Below are positions 8,715-20,166 of a stretch of 64,000 bases of DNA, one piece after another; position 1 is the stretch's first letter; each line of letters starts with the position of its first letter. The position numbers and the translations under genes were made by a program. A model generated the notes under the pieces. That model had not been told where the DNA came from, ran no database searches, and worked only from the letters and a program-made list of their open reading frames with translations. This DNA comes from Gamsiella multidivaricata (Eukaryota; Mortierellomycota; Mortierellomycetes; Mortierellales; Mortierellaceae), in assembly GCF_025024155.1 (NCBI RefSeq), contig NW_026251734.1, positions 310,001 to 374,000 on the forward strand, read 5' to 3'.

Positions 8715-11646
8715 TCATGGAGCCCAGGTCTCGCGATGAAAGTCGACTTGCCACCGTGCCTTCTTGCAGCTCTCCTCAATCATATCCACAAACGCATCCG
8801 GTCCGCCCCCAAAGACCAACACCCCTCCTCTCCTGGCCTCCTCCACTTCCATTGCACAGCCATCCTCGCGTCCGATGCCAAGCGCCTTCAGCTCTTGAAT
8901 ATGATGGTTCACTTGTATACGACCACGCTTGAATGGAATGGTCCCTTTTGCCACATGCACATCCTTCACTCTGTTCCTGTTATCGAGGTCGGTGTTCTTC
9001 ACCGGACGAGGCGATGCTGTGTCCAGTCCACTCAACCCCTGAACAAGATTTCTGTACGCGTTCTTCACACCTCCATCTCCTGCGCTATGCGCTTCCGTAT
9101 CCGTGATGCTTCCAGACGATCTACTCTGCCACAGATTCGTGTTCCGTGCTGCCCAGAGTCCCAAGTACCCCAACACGCTAGCCGCCACAATATGCAAGAT
9201 CCCCGGCAAAACCGAATATGACCACAGACACCGGTTCGTCTTATGCTGATCCCTGTCCCTCGTCGTCCTACACCAATGCGTCTCGCCGTTGTAGGTCCCC
9301 TCCCAGGGGATGGACCGACTCCAAAGGAACACAATCATAGGCACCACAAGCATGATCGTTGTCGCCACAAGATCCTTCTTCGCATGCACAGTCGCGATCG
9401 TTGCCGAGGACGCTGCCTCAAATGTCGGCAGGGACTTGTACTGATACATCGCTGCTATCTCCGCCGGCGTATCATCGACCTTGACTGGAATCGTAATCGG
9501 AGAACATGCCGACGCCGCATTTGTGATAGTCATCGAGCTAGAACTAGAGCTGCTCGCAGCCTCCATACAGCAGCCCTTACCGTCCCCACACCCGTCACAT
9601 CCATTCACGCTCACCTCTGCAGCTCCATATCGTAGCTTCCTGCCCTTTGCAAGCAACGACGTCGACTCGTTCACTGCCTTACCACCATCATCCCCATCCA
9701 CTCGACCACACACAAACTCACTCGTACACTCTCCACTAGGACACTCCGCTGGCGGCGTATACTTATCCGGTCGCGAGACATAGAGCTCTGTGTGCAGCCA
9801 GGACGTGAACCGCGGGTCGTGCGTGATACGGTGCATGAAATCTCCGTAGGCGTAGAGTTCACTCTCATATCGGAACGTGCCGATCAGATAGACTTGAATC
9901 GTTGCCGGGTTGTCCATCGTCCCCTCTGCTGCCTCGATCTGCGCCGCAATCGCCTTCAACAGCGACATGAACGACGTGATCGCCGCTCCAGCTATAATCA
10001 GCAAAAAGAACCGAAAATACTGTCAATGAGGATTGTCACTCACATCCGGTGACTTCCCATAGAGTAGTCAAAAATAATAAATAATAAAAAATATAAAATA
10101 TAAAATATAAAAATACCTGCAAAGATGACCATGACATTTGTCGAAAGGTAATCATGGTTACGATCCCCAAATGCTCCGTCGATATTCGCCTCCACCAGAA
10201 CCGTCTCCTCACTCTCTTCACACATATTCGCCAAGGCACCTGTCCAGCTCGTCCTTGTCTCCTGGAACGTTCTGATATACAGCGTCATCGAGTAAGGATC
10301 CTCGGCCCAATACGACGCGATCGTGAACGGATGGCATATCGAGCTCAACTCGGGTATCTCCACATTCACATAGTCACCCGGGTAATAAGGCTTTAGGGGT
10401 TCGAGCCGGTTCCTGGAGACCATGACCAGTGTCATGATATCGGCCTCCTTGTTGAGTGTGCACTCGACTTTACGCGCGATCGAGCAGGACTGGATGAACT
10501 TTGGAACGAACCGATCGGCGAGATAGAGACAGACGGATGGGAGGACATAGTACCAGATCATGTAGTATGGAAAGTGCATCAGTGTACCCAGGAAGACGAT
10601 GACCGTGAAAATCCTATGGGTGGTGATGAACAGCAGATAGCAGCTCCTCCTAATCTGAGGGATCGCTGTGAATCCAAGTCCCAGCAGTGCAACCTAACAC
10701 GCATTCAAAAAAGAAAAACGCACAATAAGATTTATGTTCAATCGACTCGACCATGAAAAAAGACTCTTGTGAACCCAAAAAAAAAAAAAAAAAGCGGGCT
10801 TTTTAAAAGTACTCACATATGCAAACAGAGCAATCATGTTCTGCGGTCCACGCGTGTTGCCATCAAAATTGAAATTGCGCCAAAAGGCATCAAAGTGCAC
10901 GTAATAAAGGATATAGCTGACCATATGAACGGTGCCCCAAAAGATAAAGGCCACGCCCATCCACCGATGTAACGGTAGGATATCTGCATAGGTGAACCCC
11001 AAGGCCTGCAGCATCGATCGCCGCAGCACCAGCAAAAGCAGCATTCCACAGGACCCCATCGCAGCATAACCACATCCAAAGGCCAGGTACGCTAATGAGT
11101 TCATCCCCATCGAAGAAAAAAAAATGCTTGTCGGTTATCATCATTAGATCTACCCATGGCTTACTTGTCAAACCCCCCTCCTCAAAGGACAGGAGGTATA
11201 CCAACCAACAACTTACCAGTAATAGCCCCATAAACCCCCAAGAACTTGATTGATTGCGGCAGATATGTGACAATCGGCTGCAGGAACCACACCAGGTTCA
11301 ACAGTACCGAGACCAAGACCAGCATCCAGTACCTGACCGTAAACCCGAACCATGGGTCATGTCTCTCCCAAATACCGATCCTCTTTCGCTCGCTAGCCGT
11401 CGCAGTCGAGACCTTGGCGATGCTCTCCCGAAAGATATTATCTGCACGGTAGTAGTGGCCCCAGATTGTGACCAAATGGCTGGCGATCGCAGGAAGGATA
11501 AAGAGCGTGACGAAATAGAGGTCGCGTTTGTTGTAGTAATAAATGTCTCGGGAGCCGGATCCACCCAGCCAGGTCAATGTGAAATCTGCGACCAGGTAGA
11601 GGGTGAAGACCAGGGTGAAGGAGAGTGCTAGCGTTTGGAACTTCAT
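8715..11646 (-). CDS. Ferric-reductase-family transmembrane oxidoreductase with Cys-rich insertion
   Basis: Four exons, 11217-11646, 10817-11091, 10117-10693 and 8715-9991, give 852 aa. Heme-ligand spacing is classic: HRWMGVAFIFWGTVH and HRIFTVIVFLGTLMH each place two His 13 residues apart in consecutive membrane helices. HPFTIAS near residue 356 is the FAD-binding motif, AGAAITSFMSLL near 427 replaces the usual GGxGITPxxS NAD(P)H-loop start, and GVLVFGGGPDAFVDMI near the end matches the terminal nucleotide-binding strand. The family moves electrons from cytosolic NADPH via FAD and two hemes to extracellular Fe(III)/Cu(II) chelates. Unusual is a roughly 300-residue insertion between the last two motifs, with Cys clusters and two extra hydrophobic segments. 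NADPH oxidase is less likely given its divergence from NOX sequences. Confidence 0.88.
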
Positions 11647-12321
11647 GTTGGTGATATGACAGATAGTGGGAGCTGTAGTTCTGGGATGAATTGTGTAGGA
11701 TGGGCGGGGGTCAGAAGGGTGGATGGAGCGGTATTAAGGAAAGAGACGGACAGGTGTGCTGTTTTCGAAGAGTGCAACGAACAGTGCGCTCGTATACGTG
11801 GTGAAAGATGTTTGCACTCTTGCGTGATACTTCTTCTCCAGGGGTATAGTAATACACAGACAAGGGTCAGGCAGGCAGAGGAGGGAAAAGAGGAGAGGGA
11901 GGGAGGGAGGGGAAGGCGAAAATAGGAACAGGTGAGAAGAAATGGTCGCCGCTGTCCTATATATTATTTTCGCTGTCAGCACCAAACAACAAAAAAAAAA
12001 AAAACCTTACCCGAACACTAGACTAACGCTGTTCTCTCTAAAAAAACCATTCAGCTAACAACAAAAGTGCGGAGAAATAAAATAAGACAGCAGTTTCGTC
12101 CGCAATGCTGGGGTAACTTGTAAATTACCCGTGGACAAGTAGCGATGCTTCCTGAAGAACCATACCATCGCATGTGTGCTTCCCTGGTACAAGCTACAGG
12201 TACAGATAATTACCTCCGCAGCAAGATGCATGCTCAACAATAATAAAAAAAAAAAGGTAGGTGGTGTGGTGTGGTGAAGTGTCACATTGCGAACGCCCGA
12301 TCTAAAGATGACCCGCAGCCC

Positions 12322-12386
12322 CTTATCAGATTTTTTTTTATCTTGTTTGGCCCTGGGTTGGGCGTAAAAAAAAAGGATCTGATAAG
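12322..12386. repeat. Inverted repeat, CTTATCAGAT arms with T9/A9 inside
   Basis: CTTATCAGAT at 12322-12331 is matched by ATCTGATAAG at 12377-12386. Inside the arms a T9 run faces an A9 run, so pairing continues with a two-base bulge to a stem of about 20 bp. The loop is G/C-rich. It could be a short non-autonomous element or a transcript hairpin. Confidence 0.7.
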
Positions 12387-12602
12387 ATTTGTTACCATGC
12401 CCTCTTCTATCCCATGCAACCCTATTTCATTCTCCCTGAATGTTCCGACCCTTCTTTTTTTTTTTTTTTTTTCCCTTAATCCTCTACTTTGCTTGCCTTT
12501 GCCCTCCCAGATTGACCTCCCTGCAGCTCCTCTTCTACATCGTTTCGTTACGTTCCGGCCTCGTCCATATTGGGTATCCATCGTCATGACTCTTTTTGCA
12601 GA

Positions 12603-12711
12603 GAGATGAGCGGATTGATTTTTTTGGTTAACTTATCAACTACAGGAGTTTTGCTTAGCAAAATATTCATAATTGACAAGGTCTGGCCAAAAAAATCAAT
12701 CCGTTCATCTC
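12603..12711. mobile_element. Possible MITE-like element: 25-bp inverted repeats flanking 59 bp
   Basis: The left arm at 12603-12627 begins GAGATGAGCGGATTGATT. The right arm at 12687-12711 is its reverse complement with one mismatch (G to A). The spacer is 59 bp and AT-rich and codes for nothing. Arms this long and this alike are unlikely by chance. I could not confirm a target-site duplication, so a regulatory hairpin or terminator remains possible. Confidence 0.5.
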
Positions 12712-12921
12712 TGTCTTTTTGATTTGATGCGTCGAATACTTCAAACAGGACCTGGTTAACACATACGATTCGCGTTGGACAGCGTGGTATAACTATTATT
12801 AACTATTAATAATAGGAGGTGGAAGTGAATATGAAGCTAGTCTACAGGAATGCAAAGTGAAGTGAGGAACCAGTGGGATGAGTGGAGAGTAATGATAAAA
12901 GCGTGATGTGCCTAGGTTTGT

Positions 12922-14475
12922 TTACGACTTCCAGATCTCACCCATCCGGCTCTTGAGCCATTCTACAGACTCTCTCAAGCCCTCGCCCTCTCCATCCGAC
13001 CTTGTGCTCTTCACGCACCAAGCCCTCACCTTCTGTGCGTCTCCTGTTGCTCCTGCTGTCTCCATATCCTTACCGCCCTGCACCGTGACCCTGCCCTCAT
13101 CATCCCACTCCTCACACCCCAGGATCTCTGCAATCTCGTCCACCCTAAAGCACGTCTCCTCATCCATCCCCGCCTTATTCGCAAACACTACTACAGGGAT
13201 ATCCTTCCTCCGGAAATGCTCGTCCTTGACCAACGATGCCAGGAACTGTCGTGCATTCAGCAAGTGGTCCATCCCACGGGGGTCATTCTTGCGGGTGGCG
13301 TCCACGATATAGATAATTCCATGTGCGTGAGGGAACCAAAACGTCTGTGCGAGAATTCGAGGGACCGGCCAGGTGGTGTCGAGTGAAAACGCGTGCACAG
13401 ACAGAGTCGCATTCGCGGATGCACTCAAGGGGACATCTTCATGTACTGCTGCTGTTGCTGTTGTCGACAGGGATTCTTGATAAAGCGTTGCCTTGTCATC
13501 CTCATCGCTGTCCGTCGTTCCATCCCTCGAGTGTCCTCCCCGTGCAGCGTTCAGCAGCGTCGCCTCACTCTCTGCACTCGACCTCCTTATCGTTGAATGT
13601 CTCCTGCTTCCTCCTCCCTCCTGATCGATCTCCTCCAACCCCTTCCCTCTCGCCTTCACCTCCTCATCTCCCTCAGCTCTAAATGACGCCCCAGACCGTC
13701 TCCTCCTCTCCTTTTCGCTCAGTTCCGTCGACGTCTTTGGCGAACACGAAAATGAACCGTTCGATCTGAAATACGCGACAAAGAACCCAGAGATCTCCTG
13801 GTAATGACTAATCTTGTTCGTGCTGGGCAACAAACTAGACATCTTGTAGAGCGTACTCGCCAGCGGCGCAGAATCCGATCCCAGCACCAGGATATTATAA
13901 TGCGGCGGACCCGCAGGCTGTGCTCCAGCAGCTATCTTTGCGGACGAGGGTAAAATCAATTGGGATAGGCTGAGCATGTTACGCAAGGACTGGACAAAAG
14001 TGGACCTGCGCTTTTGGACCCTGGGTGTGACACTAGTGGTCGTCGTGGCAATGTTGTCCTGGAATTCGGCTGTGGTGGGTGATGCACATTGTGGCTCTTG
14101 TGAAGGCGGAAGAGGCGGCAGTTTGCTGTTGTTGCTGCTGTTGTTGCTGGTATCGACAATAACGCTCTGTCGCTTGTTCCCGAAGAAACTGAACGTCGTC
14201 GGCGATGTTGGAAAAGTGGGTGAGATGGGCGAGAGGGGAAGTGCTGGAGACGCTGCCCCGCTGCGAGCAACATCAGAGAGAGTGGCAGAGGCAGTGGGAG
14301 GAGCGGGCGAGAAGTAGTCCCAGACGCTCTGACCAGGTGCCAGGCGGTCCGCAATGATATGGGTGAAGGAGAGGACATCGCTCGTGGACTGGCGGGGCAC
14401 CAGTGGAGGTTTCTTCTCCATGAAAGTGTGCGAAGGATTGGGGATATCCATCGTCGATGATTGTACGGTAGTCAT
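12922..14475 (-). CDS. Arf-like pseudo-GTPase with long disordered N-terminus
   Basis: A single exon of 517 aa; the first real ATG in frame is at 14475 (MTTVQSSTMDIPN). About 200 Ser/Pro/Thr-rich residues precede a domain whose C-terminal half tracks Arf/Arl GTPases strand for strand: GIIYIVDATRKND, a helix with ARQFLASLVKDEHF, IPVVVFANKAGM in the NKxD position, a VDEIAEILGC helix, WCVKSTRSDGEGL in the SAK position and a closing VEWLKSRM helix. The nucleotide-binding motifs are lost: the P-loop place reads LVLGSDSAPLASTLYK with no GK(S/T), the switch-II DxGG place reads LDTTWPVPR, and NKQD has become NKAG. An acidic/basic insertion of about 130 residues sits where switch I would be. I infer a scaffold or regulator that no longer hydrolyses GTP. 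The partner is unknown. Confidence 0.72.
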   Translation of the reverse strand: MTTVQSSTMDIPNPSHTFMEKKPPLVPRQSTSDVLSFTHIIADRLAPGQSVWDYFSPAPPTASATLSDVARSGAASPALPLSPISPTFPTSPTTFSFFGNKRQSVIVDTSNNSSNNSKLPPLPPSQEPQCASPTTAEFQDNIATTTTSVTPRVQKRRSTFVQSLRNMLSLSQLILPSSAKIAAGAQPAGPPHYNILVLGSDSAPLASTLYKMSSLLPSTNKISHYQEISGFFVAYFRSNGSFSCSPKTSTELSEKERRRRSGASFRAEGDEEVKARGKGLEEIDQEGGGSRRHSTIRRSSAESEATLLNAARGGHSRDGTTDSDEDDKATLYQESLSTTATAAVHEDVPLSASANATLSVHAFSLDTTWPVPRILAQTFWFPHAHGIIYIVDATRKNDPRGMDHLLNARQFLASLVKDEHFRRKDIPVVVFANKAGMDEETCFRVDEIAEILGCEEWDDEGRVTVQGGKDMETAGATGDAQKVRAWCVKSTRSDGEGEGLRESVEWLKSRMGEIWKS

Positions 14476-15921
14476 GGTCCTAAGCGGATGAATATATTCC
14501 AAGTATTACTTGTTGTTATGTGGATGAAGAAAAAAAATAAAGGAAGGGAGGATTGCAAAAAGGAGTTTGATGAAGAAGAAAGAAGAGAAAGAAGAAAAGG
14601 TTCACTCCACGCTTTTAAACGAATGCAGCCATGCATCCCAGGGCAAACCTTCGCAACCTTCACAGCGATGCTCCTGTCGCCTACCTTTCTCCCTCTATCA
14701 CAAGGTATCCCCGGAGCCCTTATGCTCTTCCGTCTCTCATCTATACATAATTCCCTTCGCCTTGCTCTCCACTATGTTCGCTCGTGTTGGTTGAGGAGGG
14801 AAAGGAATAATTAAATATAGCGACGCTCTCAAACCCATTCTCTTTTCATACAACTTAGTCTACAACTAGCAGTGTGCCCGTGGTCCATGCTCTCAAATCC
14901 ACGCGCTTGCGATCATAAATGAAGGGAATCAAGTATTAGGGCATAGACGATGCGCCGTCGTGGATGGCGACGATGCTTGATGGCCTAATCAAACGCCCGT
15001 CTTATTAATGGTTCGAAGAAGCTATAGATATATTTAATCGCATTTCTATCTTTCATCGATGAGGATCGATGAAGGCGCGGCTCTCTTCGCCTTGCTATTT
15101 CTATACACATATTCTTTTCCTCTCCTCTCTCTCTCTCTTTGTGAAAAGAGCGTCTATGGCACATTACCCAACAGCCCTCCCCTTCCCTTCACGCTCACAT
15201 ACCTCTTGATCCCTCGGCAAAATCATCTCTAAACATGCTCCGTCTTCTCAGCACATTTGCCGAATAAAGCGCAGAGATGCTGTCCTGACATGCCATCAAT
15301 TACCAGTTACCACAAAAAAAAAAAAAAAAAAAGGGAGACGTCCAAGTTGTCCAGTGTAAACATCAAACTGGAATTGAGTCGGTGGAACCTTCAGTTTCGG
15401 GCCCAAAAAAAGGGTGAGGATTTAGCGATCGGGGTCCCTGAAAACAAAACGAGAACCCCTGGTCCTGAAAGAACCCCCAAAAAAAGATCAACCTGGGCCC
15501 AGTGTCCTTTCGTCAACAGGCCTCAGTCCATATCCACGTACTTAGCCACGGAGTTGCTTCATCAACTCCGAAAATCCTTGCCTTATTGTTTCCGCGTCAT
15601 TCGCCTTCGCACTAAGCGCAGTCTTTTTTTATTTATTTTTGTTACTCATTGTTTCGCTGTCAAATACGCTGCTTTTTTTTTTTTATTACAATAAAGTTAG
15701 GTGATATAGGAACCAAGCGAGTGAAAATGACAGAGGCGAGAGGGGGATATGACTAAAGGACGACTGGCATTTTGTTTCGCTGTCGAACGCTACACGATGT
15801 CCAGTTGCTGTTTAGGAAGGGAAAAGGGATCAACAAAAAGGACGGATGGTCTAAAAGTACAAGTGTGTGTACATATGCGTATATGTGTGTGTGTTAGGAA
15901 AAAAATTGGACTTTGAGGTCT
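14476..15921. other. Intergenic DNA between the pseudo-GTPase promoter and the RSC7 3' end
   Basis: About 1.45 kb. It includes the pseudo-GTPase leader, a CT-rich stretch near 15120, an A18 run near 15315, and a short perfect hairpin (15052-15073). Short open frames here have no family resemblance. Confidence 0.5.
15052..15073. repeat. Perfect 9-bp hairpin
   Basis: TTCATCGAT at 15052-15060, a GAGG loop, then ATCGATGAA at 15065-15073. It stands alone in intergenic DNA about 600 bp upstream of the pseudo-GTPase start and 850 bp downstream of the RSC7 stop. Confidence 0.6.
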
Positions 15922-16057
15922 TCAGTGCCTGCGGCCATACTGCGGAGGTACGGCTTGCTGCATTTGCGGCTGATATTGGATCGGCACTTGAGGCTGCTGT
16001 TGCTGCTGTTGCTGCTGTTGTGGCCATTGCTGATGCATCCGCGGACGCTGCTGCTGC

Positions 16058-16095
<38 letters not shown>

Positions 16096-17867
16096 CTGGA
16101 TATTAGGCTGGTGATGTGGTTGTGGCATTGACTGGCCGTGCTGCTGCTGAGCCGGCGGATGACTCTGCTGCGTCGAAGCTGCTTCTTGACGAGCTTGTGT
16201 AGACCACAGATGGTGGATATATTGTGCATGAGCTCCCATGCTCTGGGGGAGAACAATCCTGTAGGGTTGCTGAAATCGAGATTGATGGCTAGATAAGGAT
16301 TTACGCAAGAAAATGCACTTGATGTTAGATATCTACATTGGTGACACATATTCAACCTGTCCTGTAACCACAGTAACACTTACATAGGATATGCCGCCTG
16401 GTATTGACCACTCAAAATCGAGAGCGGGTATCTCGTCATGTCCTCGTTGTCGTCTTCTTCCTCCATCGCCTTTGCGGTCTCTGCTTCCTCCAGCTGGCGT
16501 TGAATCTCCTCCGGAATCGCGGCCCAAACGTTCGGGTCGTGGATAAAAGGAGGTGGTGGCATGCCGCCCTTGATCTCAATCTTCACAGCTGCTTCCACGA
16601 CAGGTCCGATCGAGCGAGGGACCGACACCACAGCTGGTGGTGCGGATGCATCCGATGACCCTTCTGATTCTCCTGATGATACTGGACGAGCGGTCGAATC
16701 CGCAGGATGATCCTCCTCGGCCGTAAGGACCACACATCGATTGGGCTGCGAATACTTCGGAATCTGCTCGATGTTCGTATGAGGATCCAAAAACCTGGGG
16801 TTCTCCGTGCGAAGTATCTTTAGCCGCGAATTGAGTGCACGAACAGCCATAGCACTCTCATACTGCCAGTTCAGGTCCGTGATATGTCGGGTCGCATCAT
16901 CGTGCATCAATTTACGTTTGGACAACATGGATGTGCCCTCGCCACCCCCATTTGCTCTGCCAAACCTATTCTGGTCGTCAGCATTGCGCGACATATCGCC
17001 ATCCGATTCGTCCAAGGCGTCTTCCTCTGTTGCGTTTGCTTCGTAATAGTCATCGACGCGACTCCTGCCGTTTTTGATGATCCTGGCTCCGAAGGACTTG
17101 AAAATCGAGCGAGCGGTGACAACAGCAATGAGTTTCGACTTGAAATTCGCCATGAGCATCCCGTTCTCGATCATCCACCGTCTTTCCTCGACAGTTGTGT
17201 TGACGCGGACAAGCTGCGGGTTTTTGAGGAAGAATAGATAACTGTCCCTGAACCCGAGAACGCGTGCTGGATCCATGGATAGCATATAAATCCTGTCGCC
17301 TCTTTCCGGTAACTTGAATGTCTTGCATTTGTATTGCCGGCCTATTGCATGCATAAAAACATCATTAGTGGTAATTAGTAACTTCATGACGAGGCTAACG
17401 CGAACAGAGTTTTAAGAAGACCGCATTGACCAATTCGTACCTCCGAGTAGCTCGCCATCTTTGGTGACCTTGGTTTCACCCGCCTCGTCGATCTCTCCCT
17501 CGATTTCTTCCAGGTCTTCTGGCGGTACTGACGTCTCCTCAACTGTATCCTCAACCGCATCCTCAGCTGCATCCTCAACTGCAGCTTCCTGGCCATCCTC
17601 GTCCTCTTCCTCCTCGCTCCCATCCTCATCCAGATCTCCTGCTTCTTGGCGAGTGCTTGACCGAGAAGACGCTTTCCTGGTCGGCCTCCTTCCTGATGGA
17701 CTGCCCCTGGGTGTACTCTCGGAATCCGATTCCTGCGTTTCTGCTGCTCGTCTGGGCCGTCCCCGTCGCTTAACAGACCCCTCGCGTTTGACAGTGCCGG
17801 CAGACGAGGCACTGGAGCCACCTGTGGTTGTGCGGCGCCCAGCTGTACCGGGCAATGATGGTGCCAT
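15922..17867 (-). CDS. RSC7: RSC/SWI-SNF subunit Rsc7 (Npl6/Swp82 family)
   Basis: Three exons, 17441-17867, 16384-17341 and 15922-16288, give 583 aa. The N-terminus is disordered with an AT-hook-like KRRGRPRR and long Glu/Asp runs, typical of nuclear chromatin proteins. The conserved core starts at about residue 133 with VTKDGELLGGRQYKCKTFKL, then RGDRIYMLSMDPARVLGFRD, SYLFFLKNP and LIAVVTARSIFKSFGARII, the signature of the Rsc7/Swp82 family, which joins RSC and SWI/SNF nucleosome remodellers. The last exon adds QQPYRIVLPQSM and a Gln-rich tail with Q17. Both introns sit in positions that keep phase 1 and phase 2. The alternative of stopping at the TAA overlapping the second donor is unlikely, because the donor is a consensus GTAAGT and the next exon continues sensibly. 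Confidence 0.9.
16048..16098 (-). repeat. CAG/CAA tract coding Q17 in Rsc7
   Basis: Seventeen consecutive Gln codons, CAG interrupted by CAA, are followed downstream by further Q-runs. The interruptions would reduce slippage. The tract is likely to vary in length between strains. Confidence 0.85.
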
Positions 17868-18683
17868 ATTATCCGAGCGTGTTGATCACTGATATCCGTA
17901 CGTCTGGTACGTCAAAAAAGGCGTTTGTTTAGAACCAATTGAGAGTCAAGCCGGGCTTGTGCTGTTCCTTGCTGCTGCGTGGTTTCCACGATAAGTTCCC
18001 GAGTGGTTGCTGAAGGAGTGTGACACAGAGGTTGTTGCTTCGGCTCGCGAAATAATAATAATAATAATAATAATGAGACCTATGCACAATTGAATAATAA
18101 AAAAACCCGAAAAAAGCAGATCTGTCAGTCCAGTGCTCGAGTGACTCAGGGGCGACATGGTTCAGAGTGGATGGCGCTGTCAATAAATTTATTCCTGTAA
18201 GTCCGTTGTGGCGCGAACAGGCCAAACGATGGCGTCTCTTGGGTCACGGTGTCGATTCGTACCTTTTGTTCAGAGGGATGGATGTAGCTGTCAAGGAATC
18301 AGGCACCGAAAGATGTGTAGTGCCTTCCTTTTTCTCTTCTTTTTTTTCTACCCCATGTCATCTGCTCTCATCACTTCCGTGACGAGTCCCATTCATCACG
18401 TGCTTCCTCCCGTGCAAATAAAGACAGGTCTTTCTTGCACATCCAAAAAAAAAAAAATTTGAAAGAGAACAGATCATTGATAAGGAGTACATAATAGGGA
18501 GCATCAAACGCGAGCGGCGCATGTACATGTGTGTTTTGGTGTGTTTGGTATGTTTGTATTAGCACAATTAAAGGCAGCGCATATCCTAGTATAAGCGGCT
18601 TCCAAGTTTCAGTTTACATTCTGCGTCGTCTCTTGAACGCTTTCTCCACCATCGTACAACTCTCTCCAGCATCCATCGCGCGC
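17868..18683. other. Intergenic DNA: RSC7 promoter and actin 3' flank
   Basis: About 816 bp between the RSC7 start codon and the actin stop codon, both genes reading leftwards. It contains a microsatellite of AAT units at 18051-18074 and T/A homopolymers. AATTAAAG near 18566 lies just beyond the actin stop. No gene is supported. Confidence 0.5.
18051..18074. repeat. AAT trinucleotide microsatellite
   Basis: Eight consecutive AAT/ATA units lie upstream of RSC7 in non-coding DNA. Confidence 0.85.

Positions 18684-20166
<1,483 letters not shown>

Larger units (their letters stand above)
11647..12921. other. Intergenic DNA with two inverted repeats; ferric reductase promoter
   Basis: This 1.27 kb holds the promoter of the ferric-reductase gene (GA-rich at 11876-11930, so CT-rich in the transcript sense) and the 3' flank of the pseudo-GTPase gene. 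Poly-A and poly-T runs are frequent. Two inverted-repeat structures are listed separately. No protein-coding gene is supported. Confidence 0.55.

Noticed and set aside
8568..9635. Plus-strand open frames of 217 and 130 codons
   Set aside because: Antisense to the last ferric-reductase exon; no recognisable protein.
12271..12609. 112-codon plus-strand frame and 101-codon minus-strand frame
   Set aside because: Low complexity from T/A tracts over the inverted repeat; no domain.
14860..15075. Patch beginning AGCAGTGTGCCCGTGG that looks like a transposon end
   Set aside because: No matching inverted or direct copy in the window and no target duplication; left as intergenic DNA with only the small hairpin listed.
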